This document shows positions 17,341 to 26,855 of a stretch of 64,000 bases of DNA, one piece after another; positions within the stretch are counted from its first letter, which is position 1; each line of letters starts with the position of its first letter. Source of the stretch: Actinomyces viscosus (GTDB lineage Bacteria > Actinomycetota > Actinomycetes > Actinomycetales > Actinomycetaceae). A model generated the notes under the pieces. That model was not told where the DNA came from. It saw only the letters and a list, made by a program, of their open reading frames with translations, and did not search any database. The position numbers and the translations under genes were made by a program. The DNA lies in the NCBI RefSeq assembly GCF_900637975.1, contig NZ_LR134477.1, positions 2,294,001-2,358,000 of the forward strand, read 5' to 3'.

Positions 17341-18684
17341 ATGAGCACAGCGACCATCACGCCCTGGAGCGCGGAGCAGGTCACCGCACTGGCGCCTGAC
17401 AACCAGGTCGCCACAGCCGGCCTCAAGCTGGCCTCGCCCACCACGTGGTCGGACACCGGCGTGCACGAGGCGCTGGCGTGGGGCAGCGCCTCAGGCTCGG
17501 GCAAGCGCCCCTACCGGGTGTGCGTGGACCTGTCCGGTCCGGCCTTCAAGTGCTCCTGCCCCAGCCGTAAGTTCCCCTGCAAACACGCCATCGGCCTGCT
17601 GCACCTGTGGAGCCGGGGCGAGGTGAGCGACGGGGAGCCGGCCGCCTTCGCCGTCGAGTGGATGGAGGGACGCACTAAGCGCACCCAGCAGAAGGCCGCC
17701 CGGCAGCAGGCCGCGAACGATCCCGATGACCCGGATAGGGCCGCCGCTGCGGCCAGGAGCGCGGCCTCACGCGCCCGTACCCGCGAGCGACGCATCACCG
17801 ACGGACTGGCGGACCTCGACCGGTGGCTGACCGATCAGCTTCGGGAGGGACTGGCCAACGGGTCTGCCCAGCGTTCCAAACAGCTGACCGCCTTCGCCTC
17901 CCGCATGGTCGACGCCCAGGCCCCCGGCGTCGCCCGGCGCCTGAACACTGTGTCGAGGCTGAGTATCTCCTCTCCCGACTGGCCCGAGCGGCTCCTCGAC
18001 GAGCTCGGGATGCTCCACCTGCTCATTCGGGCCTGGAACCGCCGTGAGCAGCTTCCCGAGGATCTCGTGGCCACGGTCCGTTCCCACCTGGGAATCACCG
18101 TGCGCACCGAGGATGTGCTGGCCTCACCCGGCGTCAGCGACACCTGGGTGGTCGTCGCCGGCCGAGACTCCGTGGAGGGCAAGCTCACCGAGCGCCGCCT
18201 GTGGCTCTACGGCACAACGACCCACCGCTGGGGACTCCTCCTCTTCTTCTCCCCTGTCTCCAGCGGTTTGCCCACCACCCTCGTTCCTGGGACCCGGCTC
18301 GACGCCGTCGCACACGTCTACCCGGGCCGCGGCCAGCTGCGCGTGGTCCTGTCCGACAAGCATCCCGCACAGCCGGTGACCGGATGGGAGCCCGAGACCA
18401 TGGGAACGGTTGCCGCACGGGAGATCTGGAGGCGGGCCATCGCCGCGGACCCGTGGGTGGAGGCCGTACCGGTTCTGGTCTCCGGGCGTTTTCAGCTGCT
18501 CGACGGCGGCAGTCTGGCGATCGGGGACTCCGATGGAGTGCTGCCGATCATCACCCCCGGTGACGCCCGGTGGGTCCTGCCGCTCCTGACCGACGGGGAC
18601 GAGGTCACGATCGCCGGCGAGCTCTCCACCGAGGGTCTGTGGGCTCTGAGTGTTCTGACTGCCGGAGAGGTGCGTGCCCTGTGA
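17341..18684 (+). CDS. SWIM zinc finger protein, first gene of MoxR/VWA operon
   Basis: A 447-residue protein with a SWIM zinc-binding motif near residues 75-90: CSCPSRKFPCKHAIGLL, that is CxC...CxH. A basic, Ala-rich helical linker follows (about 110-150), then a region with no recognised domain. SWIM motifs bind DNA or protein. ATG 17341 was chosen because the sequence before it resembles a promoter region and it gives the family length. Its stop overlaps the next start in GTGA. E. coli YehQ is the comparable SWIM protein in the yehL/M/P/Q cluster. Confidence 0.88.
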   Translation: MSTATITPWSAEQVTALAPDNQVATAGLKLASPTTWSDTGVHEALAWGSASGSGKRPYRVCVDLSGPAFKCSCPSRKFPCKHAIGLLHLWSRGEVSDGEPAAFAVEWMEGRTKRTQQKAARQQAANDPDDPDRAAAAARSAASRARTRERRITDGLADLDRWLTDQLREGLANGSAQRSKQLTAFASRMVDAQAPGVARRLNTVSRLSISSPDWPERLLDELGMLHLLIRAWNRREQLPEDLVATVRSHLGITVRTEDVLASPGVSDTWVVVAGRDSVEGKLTERRLWLYGTTTHRWGLLLFFSPVSSGLPTTLVPGTRLDAVAHVYPGRGQLRVVLSDKHPAQPVTGWEPETMGTVAAREIWRRAIAADPWVEAVPVLVSGRFQLLDGGSLAIGDSDGVLPIITPGDARWVLPLLTDGDEVTIAGELSTEGLWALSVLTAGEVRAL

Positions 18685-20330
18685 GTGACCTGTCCCCGTT
18701 GGCCCAGGCTGCAGTCCTGGGCACCAGCACGCGCCCCTTCTCCCCCAGTGCGCTCCCCGGAGCCGTCGCAAGTACGCTCCCGCCCCGCCAGAGAGGTTCC
18801 CAGGACGCGGACAGGACCAGCGATGCACAGAACGGTACGGACGCACTCCTGGATGCGGGCGCCGCCTACGGCGCGGTGCACCGCGCCATGATCCCGCAGG
18901 CTCCCTCCGCCCGGGATACCGGCTGGGCGACGTCGTCGCGCCCCCTGGCGCCGAAGGCGCTGTGCTCCGCCCTGGAGCAGATCCTCGTCAGCAAGCCGCA
19001 GCAGCAGCTGCTGGCCACGGCGCTGGAGCTGGTCACCGAGCGCGGCTGGCGGCTGCCGGCCCCACTCCTGGTGCGCGTCCTCAACGAGGCCGCCTACAAG
19101 CACGAGAACCGCGACGTGGTTCTCGGCATCATCGACGAGCGCGCTGCGGCAGTGCTTCGTGCTCATCCGGTGTGGGGCAAGCGGGTCGAGCCCCTGGTGG
19201 ACCTGCTCAGTCATGGCCCCGGTAACGCTCCCGGTGGTGCGTCGGGCAGTACCGGAGACGACTCCGTGTGGCGGCTGGGCACCACCACCCAGCGGCTCAC
19301 CTACTTCAAGCAACTACGCGCCCAGGACCCGGTCGCCGCACGGGCTCTTCTGGTAGCGGGGTGGGACAGGGAGAAGGCCGAGGCCCGTCAGGGGATCGTC
19401 GAGGCGCTGGCCACCAACCTGAGTGAGGCGGATCTGCCCCTTCTGGAGATGGCCCTGACGGACCGTTCCGCTGGCGTGCGCCAGGCGGCGGCGAAGGTGC
19501 TCCTCCACCTGCCCGAATCCGGGCTGGTCCAGCGTGCCGAGGCCCTCGCCGCCTCCCACATGAACGTCACCAAGCGGTTCCTGCGCACCACTCGGGTGGA
19601 TTGCCGGCCCATCGAGGTCACCGAGGAGATCCTGCGCGATGAGTACGACGAGAGGAACACCGGGGACCCGGCCCGGGCCGACGTCGGCCCTGCCTCCGCC
19701 AGAAGAGCGGCAGCCGGGTACCCGCCCGGGCTGCTGGAGGAGGTGGTCGGGCGCGTCCCGGTGGACCGCTGGCCGGCTCTCATCGGACTATCTGCCCGGA
19801 GGCTCCTCGAGGCCGAGGTGACCTTCGACGGCAAGCCGTTGGACCTGCGCGAGGCCCTGTTCACCGCGGACCGTCGCAGCAGCGGAGCCCTTATTGAGGC
19901 CTGTACGGCCGACGCCTTCAAGCGGGGCGATGTCGATACCTTCACCGACATGCGCCGCTACTGGCGCAAGCCCTACTGCGCAAAGCACTCCCGTCGAATG
20001 GTCTCCTACCTCCGGTCCACCCTCGGCTCACACCGGATCGAGGACATCGGCTACTGGGCCTCCCAGGAGGCCGCCGGTCTGCCAGTCTCCTGCCACGCCG
20101 AGGTCCTCCCCGAGGCACTGTCCATGATGGAGGCTGTCCGCGACTCCGGCTCGACGGCGTCCGTCGTGACCGACACCGTCGAGGGCCTGCGCCTGCGACT
20201 CCAGCTGGAGGCCCTGCGCGAGCCCGCCCCCCTGATCCGCGTACCGAGTCCTGCAGCATCCATCGCATATCCGCTGCACTGTCCACCCCACCGACCACCC
20301 ACCTCACCAGCCCCGGAGGAGACCCCGTGA
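18681..20330 (+). CDS. DUF5691 family protein of the MoxR/VWA operon
   Basis: A 549-residue, mostly helical protein with HEAT-like stretches (LPLLEMALTDRSAGVRQAAAKV near residue 255), assigned to DUF5691 from operon position and general pattern. GTG 18681 overlaps the SWIM gene stop and begins MSDLSPLAQAAVLGTSTRP. Function unknown. As a HEAT-type scaffold it may bring the ATPase and VWA protein to a target. Its stop overlaps the next GTG. Confidence 0.75.
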   Translation: MSDLSPLAQAAVLGTSTRPFSPSALPGAVASTLPPRQRGSQDADRTSDAQNGTDALLDAGAAYGAVHRAMIPQAPSARDTGWATSSRPLAPKALCSALEQILVSKPQQQLLATALELVTERGWRLPAPLLVRVLNEAAYKHENRDVVLGIIDERAAAVLRAHPVWGKRVEPLVDLLSHGPGNAPGGASGSTGDDSVWRLGTTTQRLTYFKQLRAQDPVAARALLVAGWDREKAEARQGIVEALATNLSEADLPLLEMALTDRSAGVRQAAAKVLLHLPESGLVQRAEALAASHMNVTKRFLRTTRVDCRPIEVTEEILRDEYDERNTGDPARADVGPASARRAAAGYPPGLLEEVVGRVPVDRWPALIGLSARRLLEAEVTFDGKPLDLREALFTADRRSSGALIEACTADAFKRGDVDTFTDMRRYWRKPYCAKHSRRMVSYLRSTLGSHRIEDIGYWASQEAAGLPVSCHAEVLPEALSMMEAVRDSGSTASVVTDTVEGLRLRLQLEALREPAPLIRVPSPAASIAYPLHCPPHRPPTSPAPEETP

Positions 20331-21450
20331 CCAGTCCCCAGTCCAGTAGCACCAGCACGAGCACTGAGAACGCGCCCCTGCTGCGCCCGCACGCCGAGCA
20401 GCGCTATGCCGATGAACTCGCCGCTCTGGCGCGTGTCGACGGGCGCACCCGGCCGGCGAGCTGGAGGCTGTCGCCGTGGGCGGTGGTCACTTACCTCATG
20501 GGCGGCACGCTGGAGGACGGCACCGTCATCACCCCGAAGTACGTCGGCAACCGGCGCCTCATCGAGGTGGCCGTGGCGACCCTGGCCACGGACCGGGCCT
20601 GCTTCTGCTGGGAGTGCCCGGCACGGCGAAGTCCTGGGTGAGCGAGCACCTGGCCGCCGCGATCAGTGGCACCTCCACCCTCCTGGTGCAGGGCACGGCG
20701 GGAACCTCGGAGGAGGCGGTGCGCTACGGATGGAACTACGCCCGCCTCCTGGCCGAGGGCCCCTCGCAGGCGGCACTCGTCCCCTCCCCCATCATGACGG
20801 CCATGGGGACGGGCAGGATCGCCCGGGTCGAGGAACTCACCCGCATGCCCTCAGACGTTCAGGACGCCCTCATCACCGTGCTCAGTGAGAAGACCCTGCC
20901 GGTGCCGGAGCTGGGCACCGAGGTGCAGGCGCACGGGGGCTTCAACCTCATCGCCACCGCCAACGACCGCGACCGCGGCGTCAACGACCTCTCTGCGGCG
21001 CTGCGGCGTCGTTTCAACACGGTGGTCCTTCCGCTGCCGGCCTCGGCCGAGGAGGAGGTGAGCATCGTGGCCCGCCGCGTGGAGGACCTCGGTTCGGCGC
21101 TCCAGCTGCCGCCCGCCGAGGGCGCCCTGGAGGAGATTCGTCGCGTGGTCACCGTCTTCCGCGAGCTGCGTCAGGGCGCGACCGAGGACGGGCGCACGAG
21201 TCTGAAGTCGCCGTCGGGCACCTTGTCCACGGCAGAGGCGATCTCGGTGGTCACCAACGGTCTGGCCATGAGCGCCCAATTCGGCGACGGCGTCCTGCGG
21301 CCCTCGGACGTGGCCGCCGGCATCCTCGGGGCGGTGGTGAGCGACCCGGTGGCCGACCAGGTTGTGTGGTCGGAGTATCTGGAGGCCGTGGTCCGCGAGC
21401 GCCGCGACTGGGCCGACTTCTACCGCGCCTGCCACGAGGTGGGGCAGTGA
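20327..21450 (+). CDS. MoxR-type AAA+ ATPase, apparent single-base frameshift
   Basis: AAA+ ATPase of the MoxR superfamily. Walker A is GVPGTAKSW, Walker B region RVEELTRMPSDVQDALITVL, sensor 1 NLIATANDRDRG with arginine finger region ALRRRFN. These ATPases remodel proteins together with VWA partners. The N-terminal 90 residues (from GTG 20327) and the rest are in different frames. One missing G at about 20596-20598 (GGG instead of GGGG) would read TDRGLLLLGVPGTAKS and give 374 residues. As the rest of the operon is intact, I suspect a sequencing indel, but a true lesion would inactivate the system. Confidence 0.85.
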
Positions 21451-23861
21451 CCGTCAGCGCCGAGGTCACCGAGGAGGCCGGCACAGCGGTCGACCCTGCG
21501 GACACCACCGAGGCGGGTGCCGGGGCTACTGCCGCCAGGGACGACGCTCAGGATTCCCGCCCGCCCGTGCGGGTCCTGGGGATCCGTCACCACGGTCCGG
21601 GCTCGGCACGGGCGCTTCTCGCCGCGCTGGAGGACTACCGGCCGGACTGTGTCCTCATCGAGGGCCCGTCCGACGCCAATGACCTCATCGAGTGGGCGGG
21701 TCGGGGCCTGGAGCCACCGGTGGCCCTGCTCGCCTGGGACAACACTGACCCTTCGACGGCCTCGTTCTGGCCGATGGCCGTCTTCTCCCCCGAGTGGCAG
21801 GCACTGTCCTGGGCTGCGAAGCACGGGGCCGAGGCCCGTTTCATGGATCTGCCAGCGGCCGCTGTCCTGGCCGCCCGGAAGGCCGAGCGGGAACGGGCCC
21901 GGACGGAGGGTGACGCCGAGACTGCCGAGCAGCACGTCGAGGAGAAGGTCGACAACGCGGACGGCCCGAGCGACTGGGACACGACTGAGGGCTCTGGGGA
22001 AGGCGATACCGGCGATGTCACGGTGGAGGACGCCGGCCGTCCGGTGCGCACCGACCCGATCGGGGAGCTGGCGCGCCTGGTCGGTTACGAGGACCCGGAG
22101 GCCTGGTGGGAGGACGTCGTCGAGCTGCGCATGGAGGGCGATCCCTTCAACGCGCTGACCGAGGCGATCGGCCTCCTGCGGGAGGCGTCCCCGGAGACCG
22201 ATGAGTCCACGCTGCGCCGCGAGGCGCATATGCGCAAGGTCCTACGGGCGGCCCGGAAAGCGGGGCATGAGCGGATCGCCGTCGTCTGCGGGGCCTGGCA
22301 CGCTCCGGCGCTGGCCGGAAAGCCGCCGAAGGTCGCACAGGACAACGCCCTCCTCAAGGGCATGGCGAAGGCGAGGACCTCACTGACCTGGGTGCCGTGG
22401 ACACACCGGCGCCTGGCCGGCGGCAGCGGCTACCGCGCCGGGGTGGACTCCCCGGGCTGGTACCACCTGCTCTTCACCGCCCAGGACCGTCCGGTCGTAC
22501 GCTGGCTGACGCAGGTGGCCGCGTCGTTGCGTCGTCAGGACCTGCCGGTCTCCTCGGCCCACATCATCGAGGCCGCACGGTTGGCGCAAAGCCTCGCCGC
22601 GCTGCGTGGGCGCCCGATGGCCGGCCTCGACGAGCTGAACGAGTCGGTCCTATCGGTCATGTGCGAGGGCAGCGCGGTGCGAGCCGCCGCCGCGACCCGC
22701 GAGGTCCACATCGGCGAGGCGCTCGGCACCGTGCCCGACGGCGTCCCCATGGTCCCCCTGGACGCGGACCTGCGCTCGACCGCCAGGAGTCTGCGCATGG
22801 CACTGGCGGCGACCCCCAAGACGCTCACCCTGGACCTGCGCAAGCCCCGGGACCTGGCCAAGTCCCAGCTGCTGCGACGCCTGGCGATTCTCGGGATCAC
22901 CTGGGGAAAGCGGCTGCGGGCGGTCTCGAAGGGCACCTTCAAGGAGGTCTGGGAACTCGAGTGGGACCCGGAGATGTCCGTGCAGGTGGTGGAGGCAGCA
23001 GCCTTCGGGACCACCGTGGCCTCCGCCGCCGGGCACGCCCTGCTGGCCGCCACCGATTCACTGCCGCAGGTGACCCGGTCGGTGGAGAAGGCTCTGGAGG
23101 CCGGTCTGTCCGACGTCGTGCCCGAGCTGCTGCGGATCCTCGACGAGCAGGCCGCACGTGAGATGGACATCGTCCAGCTACTGGGCTCGGTGCCAGCACT
23201 GGCCCGTTCCCAACGCTACGGGGACGTGCGCGGCACGGACTCATCCAGCCTGGCGGCGGTGACCCGCGCCGTCCTGGTGCGCGGGTGCGCAGGGTTGCCG
23301 GCGGCGGCCGCGAACGTGGACGCTCAGGCGGCCCGCACGCTGCGCACCACAATCGACGAGGTCCAGGGCGTCATCGGTCTCCTGGACGAGCGGGCCGCGG
23401 CGCTGTGGAACGGCGCCCTGCGCTCCGCCCTGGCCACCCGCAGCCTCCCCGGCCTGCTGGCCGGGCGCATCACTCGGATGCTCCTGGACGCCGGGGAGCT
23501 GGCGCGAGAGGACGCCGCCCTGAGACTGTCCCGAGCGTTGTCGCAGGGCACGCAGCCCGAGGAGCAGGCCGAGTGGATCGAGGGGTTCCTCGCGGGCGAC
23601 ATCCTGCTGCTCAGCTATGACAACAGCCTGCTCGAGGTGCTTGACGAGTGGTTGCGGCGCATCGGGGACCAGGCCTTCGTCGACGTCCTGCCCGCGCTGC
23701 GACGGGCCTTCGGCCAGTGGTCGAGCCCCCACAAGACGGATCTGGCCCGGCAGGTCCGCGACCTCGCCTCCTCCGTCGCAGGCGGAGGCGAGCCGGAAGC
23801 TCTCAACGACGTCGACGCGGTTCTGGACACGGTGAGCATGATCCTGGGAGGTACCCGATGA
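21447..23861 (+). CDS. DUF5682 family protein of the MoxR/VWA operon
   Basis: An 804-residue protein. The N-terminal conserved part has VLGIRHHGPGSARALL (near residue 34), IEGPSDANDLIEWAG, and later VVCGAWHAPAL, which resemble active-site elements of EreA/ChaN/TraB-like proteins. An acidic linker (about 170-200) and a long helical C-terminus follow. GTG 21447 overlaps the ATPase stop by four bases; the stop overlaps the VWA ATG. The biochemical role is unknown, and it is the most likely enzymatic or effector component of the operon. Confidence 0.8.
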   Translation: MTVSAEVTEEAGTAVDPADTTEAGAGATAARDDAQDSRPPVRVLGIRHHGPGSARALLAALEDYRPDCVLIEGPSDANDLIEWAGRGLEPPVALLAWDNTDPSTASFWPMAVFSPEWQALSWAAKHGAEARFMDLPAAAVLAARKAERERARTEGDAETAEQHVEEKVDNADGPSDWDTTEGSGEGDTGDVTVEDAGRPVRTDPIGELARLVGYEDPEAWWEDVVELRMEGDPFNALTEAIGLLREASPETDESTLRREAHMRKVLRAARKAGHERIAVVCGAWHAPALAGKPPKVAQDNALLKGMAKARTSLTWVPWTHRRLAGGSGYRAGVDSPGWYHLLFTAQDRPVVRWLTQVAASLRRQDLPVSSAHIIEAARLAQSLAALRGRPMAGLDELNESVLSVMCEGSAVRAAAATREVHIGEALGTVPDGVPMVPLDADLRSTARSLRMALAATPKTLTLDLRKPRDLAKSQLLRRLAILGITWGKRLRAVSKGTFKEVWELEWDPEMSVQVVEAAAFGTTVASAAGHALLAATDSLPQVTRSVEKALEAGLSDVVPELLRILDEQAAREMDIVQLLGSVPALARSQRYGDVRGTDSSSLAAVTRAVLVRGCAGLPAAAANVDAQAARTLRTTIDEVQGVIGLLDERAAALWNGALRSALATRSLPGLLAGRITRMLLDAGELAREDAALRLSRALSQGTQPEEQAEWIEGFLAGDILLLSYDNSLLEVLDEWLRRIGDQAFVDVLPALRRAFGQWSSPHKTDLARQVRDLASSVAGGGEPEALNDVDAVLDTVSMILGGTR

Positions 23862-25075
23862 GTGCGCGCGACCACTCCGACCAGACGGATCAGACGGTTC
23901 AGGCCAACCGGACCGACGACGTCGAGCCCACCACCATCGAGCAGCGCTGGCGCCTGGCCCTGGGTGTGGACCCGAGCGGCTACCCCACCTCCCTGTCTGA
24001 CGGACACAAGGCGATGGACACGGCGCTGGCGGACCTGTACGACGTCGACCCGCAGGACAAGGGACGCGGGAGCCTGAGTGGTTCCGCGCCTCACGTGGCG
24101 CGCTGGCTGGGGGACATCCGCAGGTACTTCCCCTCCCGGGTGGTGCGGGTCATGCAGAACGATGCCATCGACCGCTTGGGGATCAAGGCGCTCCTGCTGG
24201 AACCGGAGGTCCTTCAGGGCGTGGAGCCCGACGTGCACCTGGCGGCAACGCTGGCGACCCTGTCGGAGATGATTCCGCAGGAGGCCAAGGCGACGGCCCG
24301 CACGGTCGTCGACAAGGTCGTCAAGGAGGTGGAGGAGCGGATCGCCGATCGCCTCCAGCAGTCGGTGCGCGGCGCGCTGGACCGCTCCACGAGGACGTCT
24401 CGGCCCCTGCTGGCCGATATCGACTGGAACCGGACCATCGCCGCGAACCTCAAGAACTATGTGCCCGAGCTGGGCACGGTCGTCCCGGAGAGGCTCATCG
24501 GGCATGGCCGGCGCCATCGGGGCATCCAGAAGGAGTTCACCATCTGCATGGACCAGTCCGGGTCCATGTCCTCCTCGGTCGTCTACGCCTCCATCATGGC
24601 GGCGGTCATGGCCTCGATCCGTTCGCTTCGCACGACGCTCGTCGCCTACGACACCACCGTGACGGATCTGACGCCGCTGCTGTCAGACCCGGTCGATGTC
24701 ATTTTCGGGACCCAGCTCGGCGGCGGCACGAGCACCTCGCCGGCCATCGAGTACTGCCGGCAGACGATCACGCGGCCCACGGACTCGGTGTTCATCCTCA
24801 TCAGCGACCTGTACGACTCCGACCCGAAGCAGATGCTGGCCAAGGTGGGGGAGCTACTGAGGAGCGGCGTGCAGGTCGTCGCGCTGCTCGCCCTGAGCGA
24901 CGACGGCGTCCCCGGCTACAACCATGATGTCGCCAAGCAGCTGGCCGAGATGGGCGTGCCGGCCTTCGGATGCACGCCGGACGCCTTCCCCGACCTGCTG
25001 GCGGCCGCGATCCACGGTGAGGACCTGGGCAGGTGGGCCGATGAGCAGGCGGCTGCGGAGGCGAAGGGGACCTGA
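23858..25075 (+). CDS. VWA domain protein of the MoxR/VWA operon
   Basis: A 405-residue protein with a helical N-terminal half and a C-terminal von Willebrand A domain. The MIDAS metal site is complete: DQSGSMSSS near residue 231, the threonine in GGGTSTSPAIEY, and the aspartate in LISDLYDSD. VWA proteins bind targets through the metal and recruit MoxR ATPases. ATG 23858 overlaps the preceding stop (ATGA) and removes an uninformative extension. E. coli YehP is the analogous VWA component. Confidence 0.9.
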   Translation: MSARDHSDQTDQTVQANRTDDVEPTTIEQRWRLALGVDPSGYPTSLSDGHKAMDTALADLYDVDPQDKGRGSLSGSAPHVARWLGDIRRYFPSRVVRVMQNDAIDRLGIKALLLEPEVLQGVEPDVHLAATLATLSEMIPQEAKATARTVVDKVVKEVEERIADRLQQSVRGALDRSTRTSRPLLADIDWNRTIAANLKNYVPELGTVVPERLIGHGRRHRGIQKEFTICMDQSGSMSSSVVYASIMAAVMASIRSLRTTLVAYDTTVTDLTPLLSDPVDVIFGTQLGGGTSTSPAIEYCRQTITRPTDSVFILISDLYDSDPKQMLAKVGELLRSGVQVVALLALSDDGVPGYNHDVAKQLAEMGVPAFGCTPDAFPDLLAAAIHGEDLGRWADEQAAAEAKGT

Positions 25076-25110
25076 GCCGCCCGGAGGGCGCTGGACGTAG
25101 GCCGGTCGGG

Positions 25111-25659
25111 TCAGAGCGCGGTGCGCTCGAGCTCGCGCGCGAAGGCCTCGTGGTTGGCCCGCGAGGACAGGACGAAGCGGATGAGCTCGAGGCGGCCGAC
25201 GGCGTCGGGCTCGGTGAGGGAGCGCTGCTCGACGGCGCGGGCTCGGGCGACGGCGATCTCGGCAACCTGCGCGATGGGCCAGCCGTAGACGCCGGCGGAG
25301 ACGGCCGGCAGGGCGATGCTGGCGCAGCCCAGGTCGATGGCCAGGCCCAGGGAGCTGTCGAAGCAGGCCCGCAGCAGGGCGGGGTCTTCCTCACCTGCAT
25401 GACGGTTGGGGCCGACGGTGTGGATGACCCAGGCGGCGGGCAGGTCGAATCCGGGTGTGGCCCCGGCGCGGCCGACCGGCAGTCCATCGGGCAGCTCGGT
25501 GTCGCGCAGCTTCTGGCAGGCATCGAGCAGGCTGGGGCCGGCGGCGCGGTGGATGGCGCCGTCGACTCCCCCGCCGCCCAGGAGGGTGCTGTTGGCGGCG
25601 TTGACGATGGCGTCGACCTTCTCGGCGGTGATGTCTCCGACGACGGCCTCAATGCGCAT
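25111..25659 (-). CDS. Macro domain protein, probable O-acetyl-ADP-ribose deacetylase
   Basis: A 182-residue single macro domain (YmdB/MacroD type). Ligand-binding motifs: [20 protein letters not shown], then [14 protein letters not shown], and [13 protein letters not shown]. Such enzymes remove ADP-ribose from proteins or hydrolyse O-acetyl-ADP-ribose. ATG 25659 is preceded by AGAGGAG; the open frame extends 54 codons further without conserved sequence. Convergent with the VWA operon, so adjacency need not mean shared function. Confidence 0.9.
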   Translation of the reverse strand: MRIEAVVGDITAEKVDAIVNAANSTLLGGGGVDGAIHRAAGPSLLDACQKLRDTELPDGLPVGRAGATPGFDLPAAWVIHTVGPNRHAGEEDPALLRACFDSSLGLAIDLGCASIALPAVSAGVYGWPIAQVAEIAVARARAVEQRSLTEPDAVGRLELIRFVLSSRANHEAFARELERTAL

Positions 25660-25927
25660 GGTGACTCCTCTGCTCCGCTCTCCTCGGGCGGATCTCCTCG
25701 GTATCCTCAGCTCCGGCCCGGAGCTCCGGGGCTCCTGCGGTCCGGGTGCGGAGACGAGCCGGGACTCGACGGCGACCGGACCGCCCGCGACCAGCCTGTC
25801 ACAGGCACCGGCGGGCGCCAACCGGGCTCCGACTCCGGAAGGCGCCGAACACTGACGTGACGGATGACTCAGCAGCTCCGATTTCCTCCCCGCGGTGGGT
25901 GGAGGCTATGCTGTCGCCTGCTGCACA

Positions 25928-26004
<77 letters not shown>

Positions 26005-26018
26005 TTGAGTCAACACTC

Positions 26019-26056
26019 AAACCCACGTCATGGAAGCCCCATGACGTGGGTTTTTG
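26019..26056 (+). terminator. Intrinsic terminator of tRNA-Pro
   Basis: Perfect 14-bp stem AAACCCACGTCATG / CATGACGTGGGTTT with a 7-nt loop and a short T run, 15 bp after the tRNA. Confidence 0.85.
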
Positions 26057-26855
26057 CTTGTTTTTGCTGGATTTTAGGGCAGCAAGGTCATCATCTGGCA
26101 GACCGTGCAAGCCTGGCCCTTCTGGCGCCGAGACGACGAAGTCACTTGGCTGGTTCAATGTGACTTCGTCGTCTCCAGAGGCTTCCAGGCTGTCGCTATC
26201 TCCTACCTCCACACCCTCTTTGCTCAGGCACGGCTCTCCTCCTCTCACCCCCAGCACCCCATCAAACGGTGGCTGGTAGCGCGCTATCGCAGTGAGCAGC
26301 CCGGTCTCGTCGTCTGGTGTGATGTACACCTTGTCGAAGAGCACGTGGTTGAGCATGCGCCGGATGTGCTCAGGAGCCTGCCGGTAGGCGGTGTCCATGT
26401 GCTGGGCAATATCTAACGCTTGCCCAACCAAGACCTGTCGCTCTGTCATCTCACCCTCCAGCCCCGTCATCTGCCGCTCCACGCCGCGCAGCTCACGGCT
26501 TATCCGGCTTTGCTCACGCTTGAGGACGTCAAGCGGAATGGCGTCGGCGTAGTGAGCTTGGAGGAGCTTGTCTCGCTCCCGTTCGAGCCGTCGCTGCACG
26601 GTCTTCGCTTCCGTCAGCCGCTGAGTCGACTCCGCTACCAGCATGGCCAGCTGCCGCCGCAAGGCAGTTTCGAGGATAGCTCGTTGCCCAGGCCGCAACG
26701 CCACTCGGTCATAGAGCCGAACGATCTCATCCTCAATCTGCTCCGCCAGCGTTGCCCGAAACGAGCACTGCGGCTGCTTCTTGGAATGCCGCCCCAAGCA
26801 GACGAAGTACTCATACACCACACCGCGGGGCTTCACATTCGTCGGTAGTGCCCCG

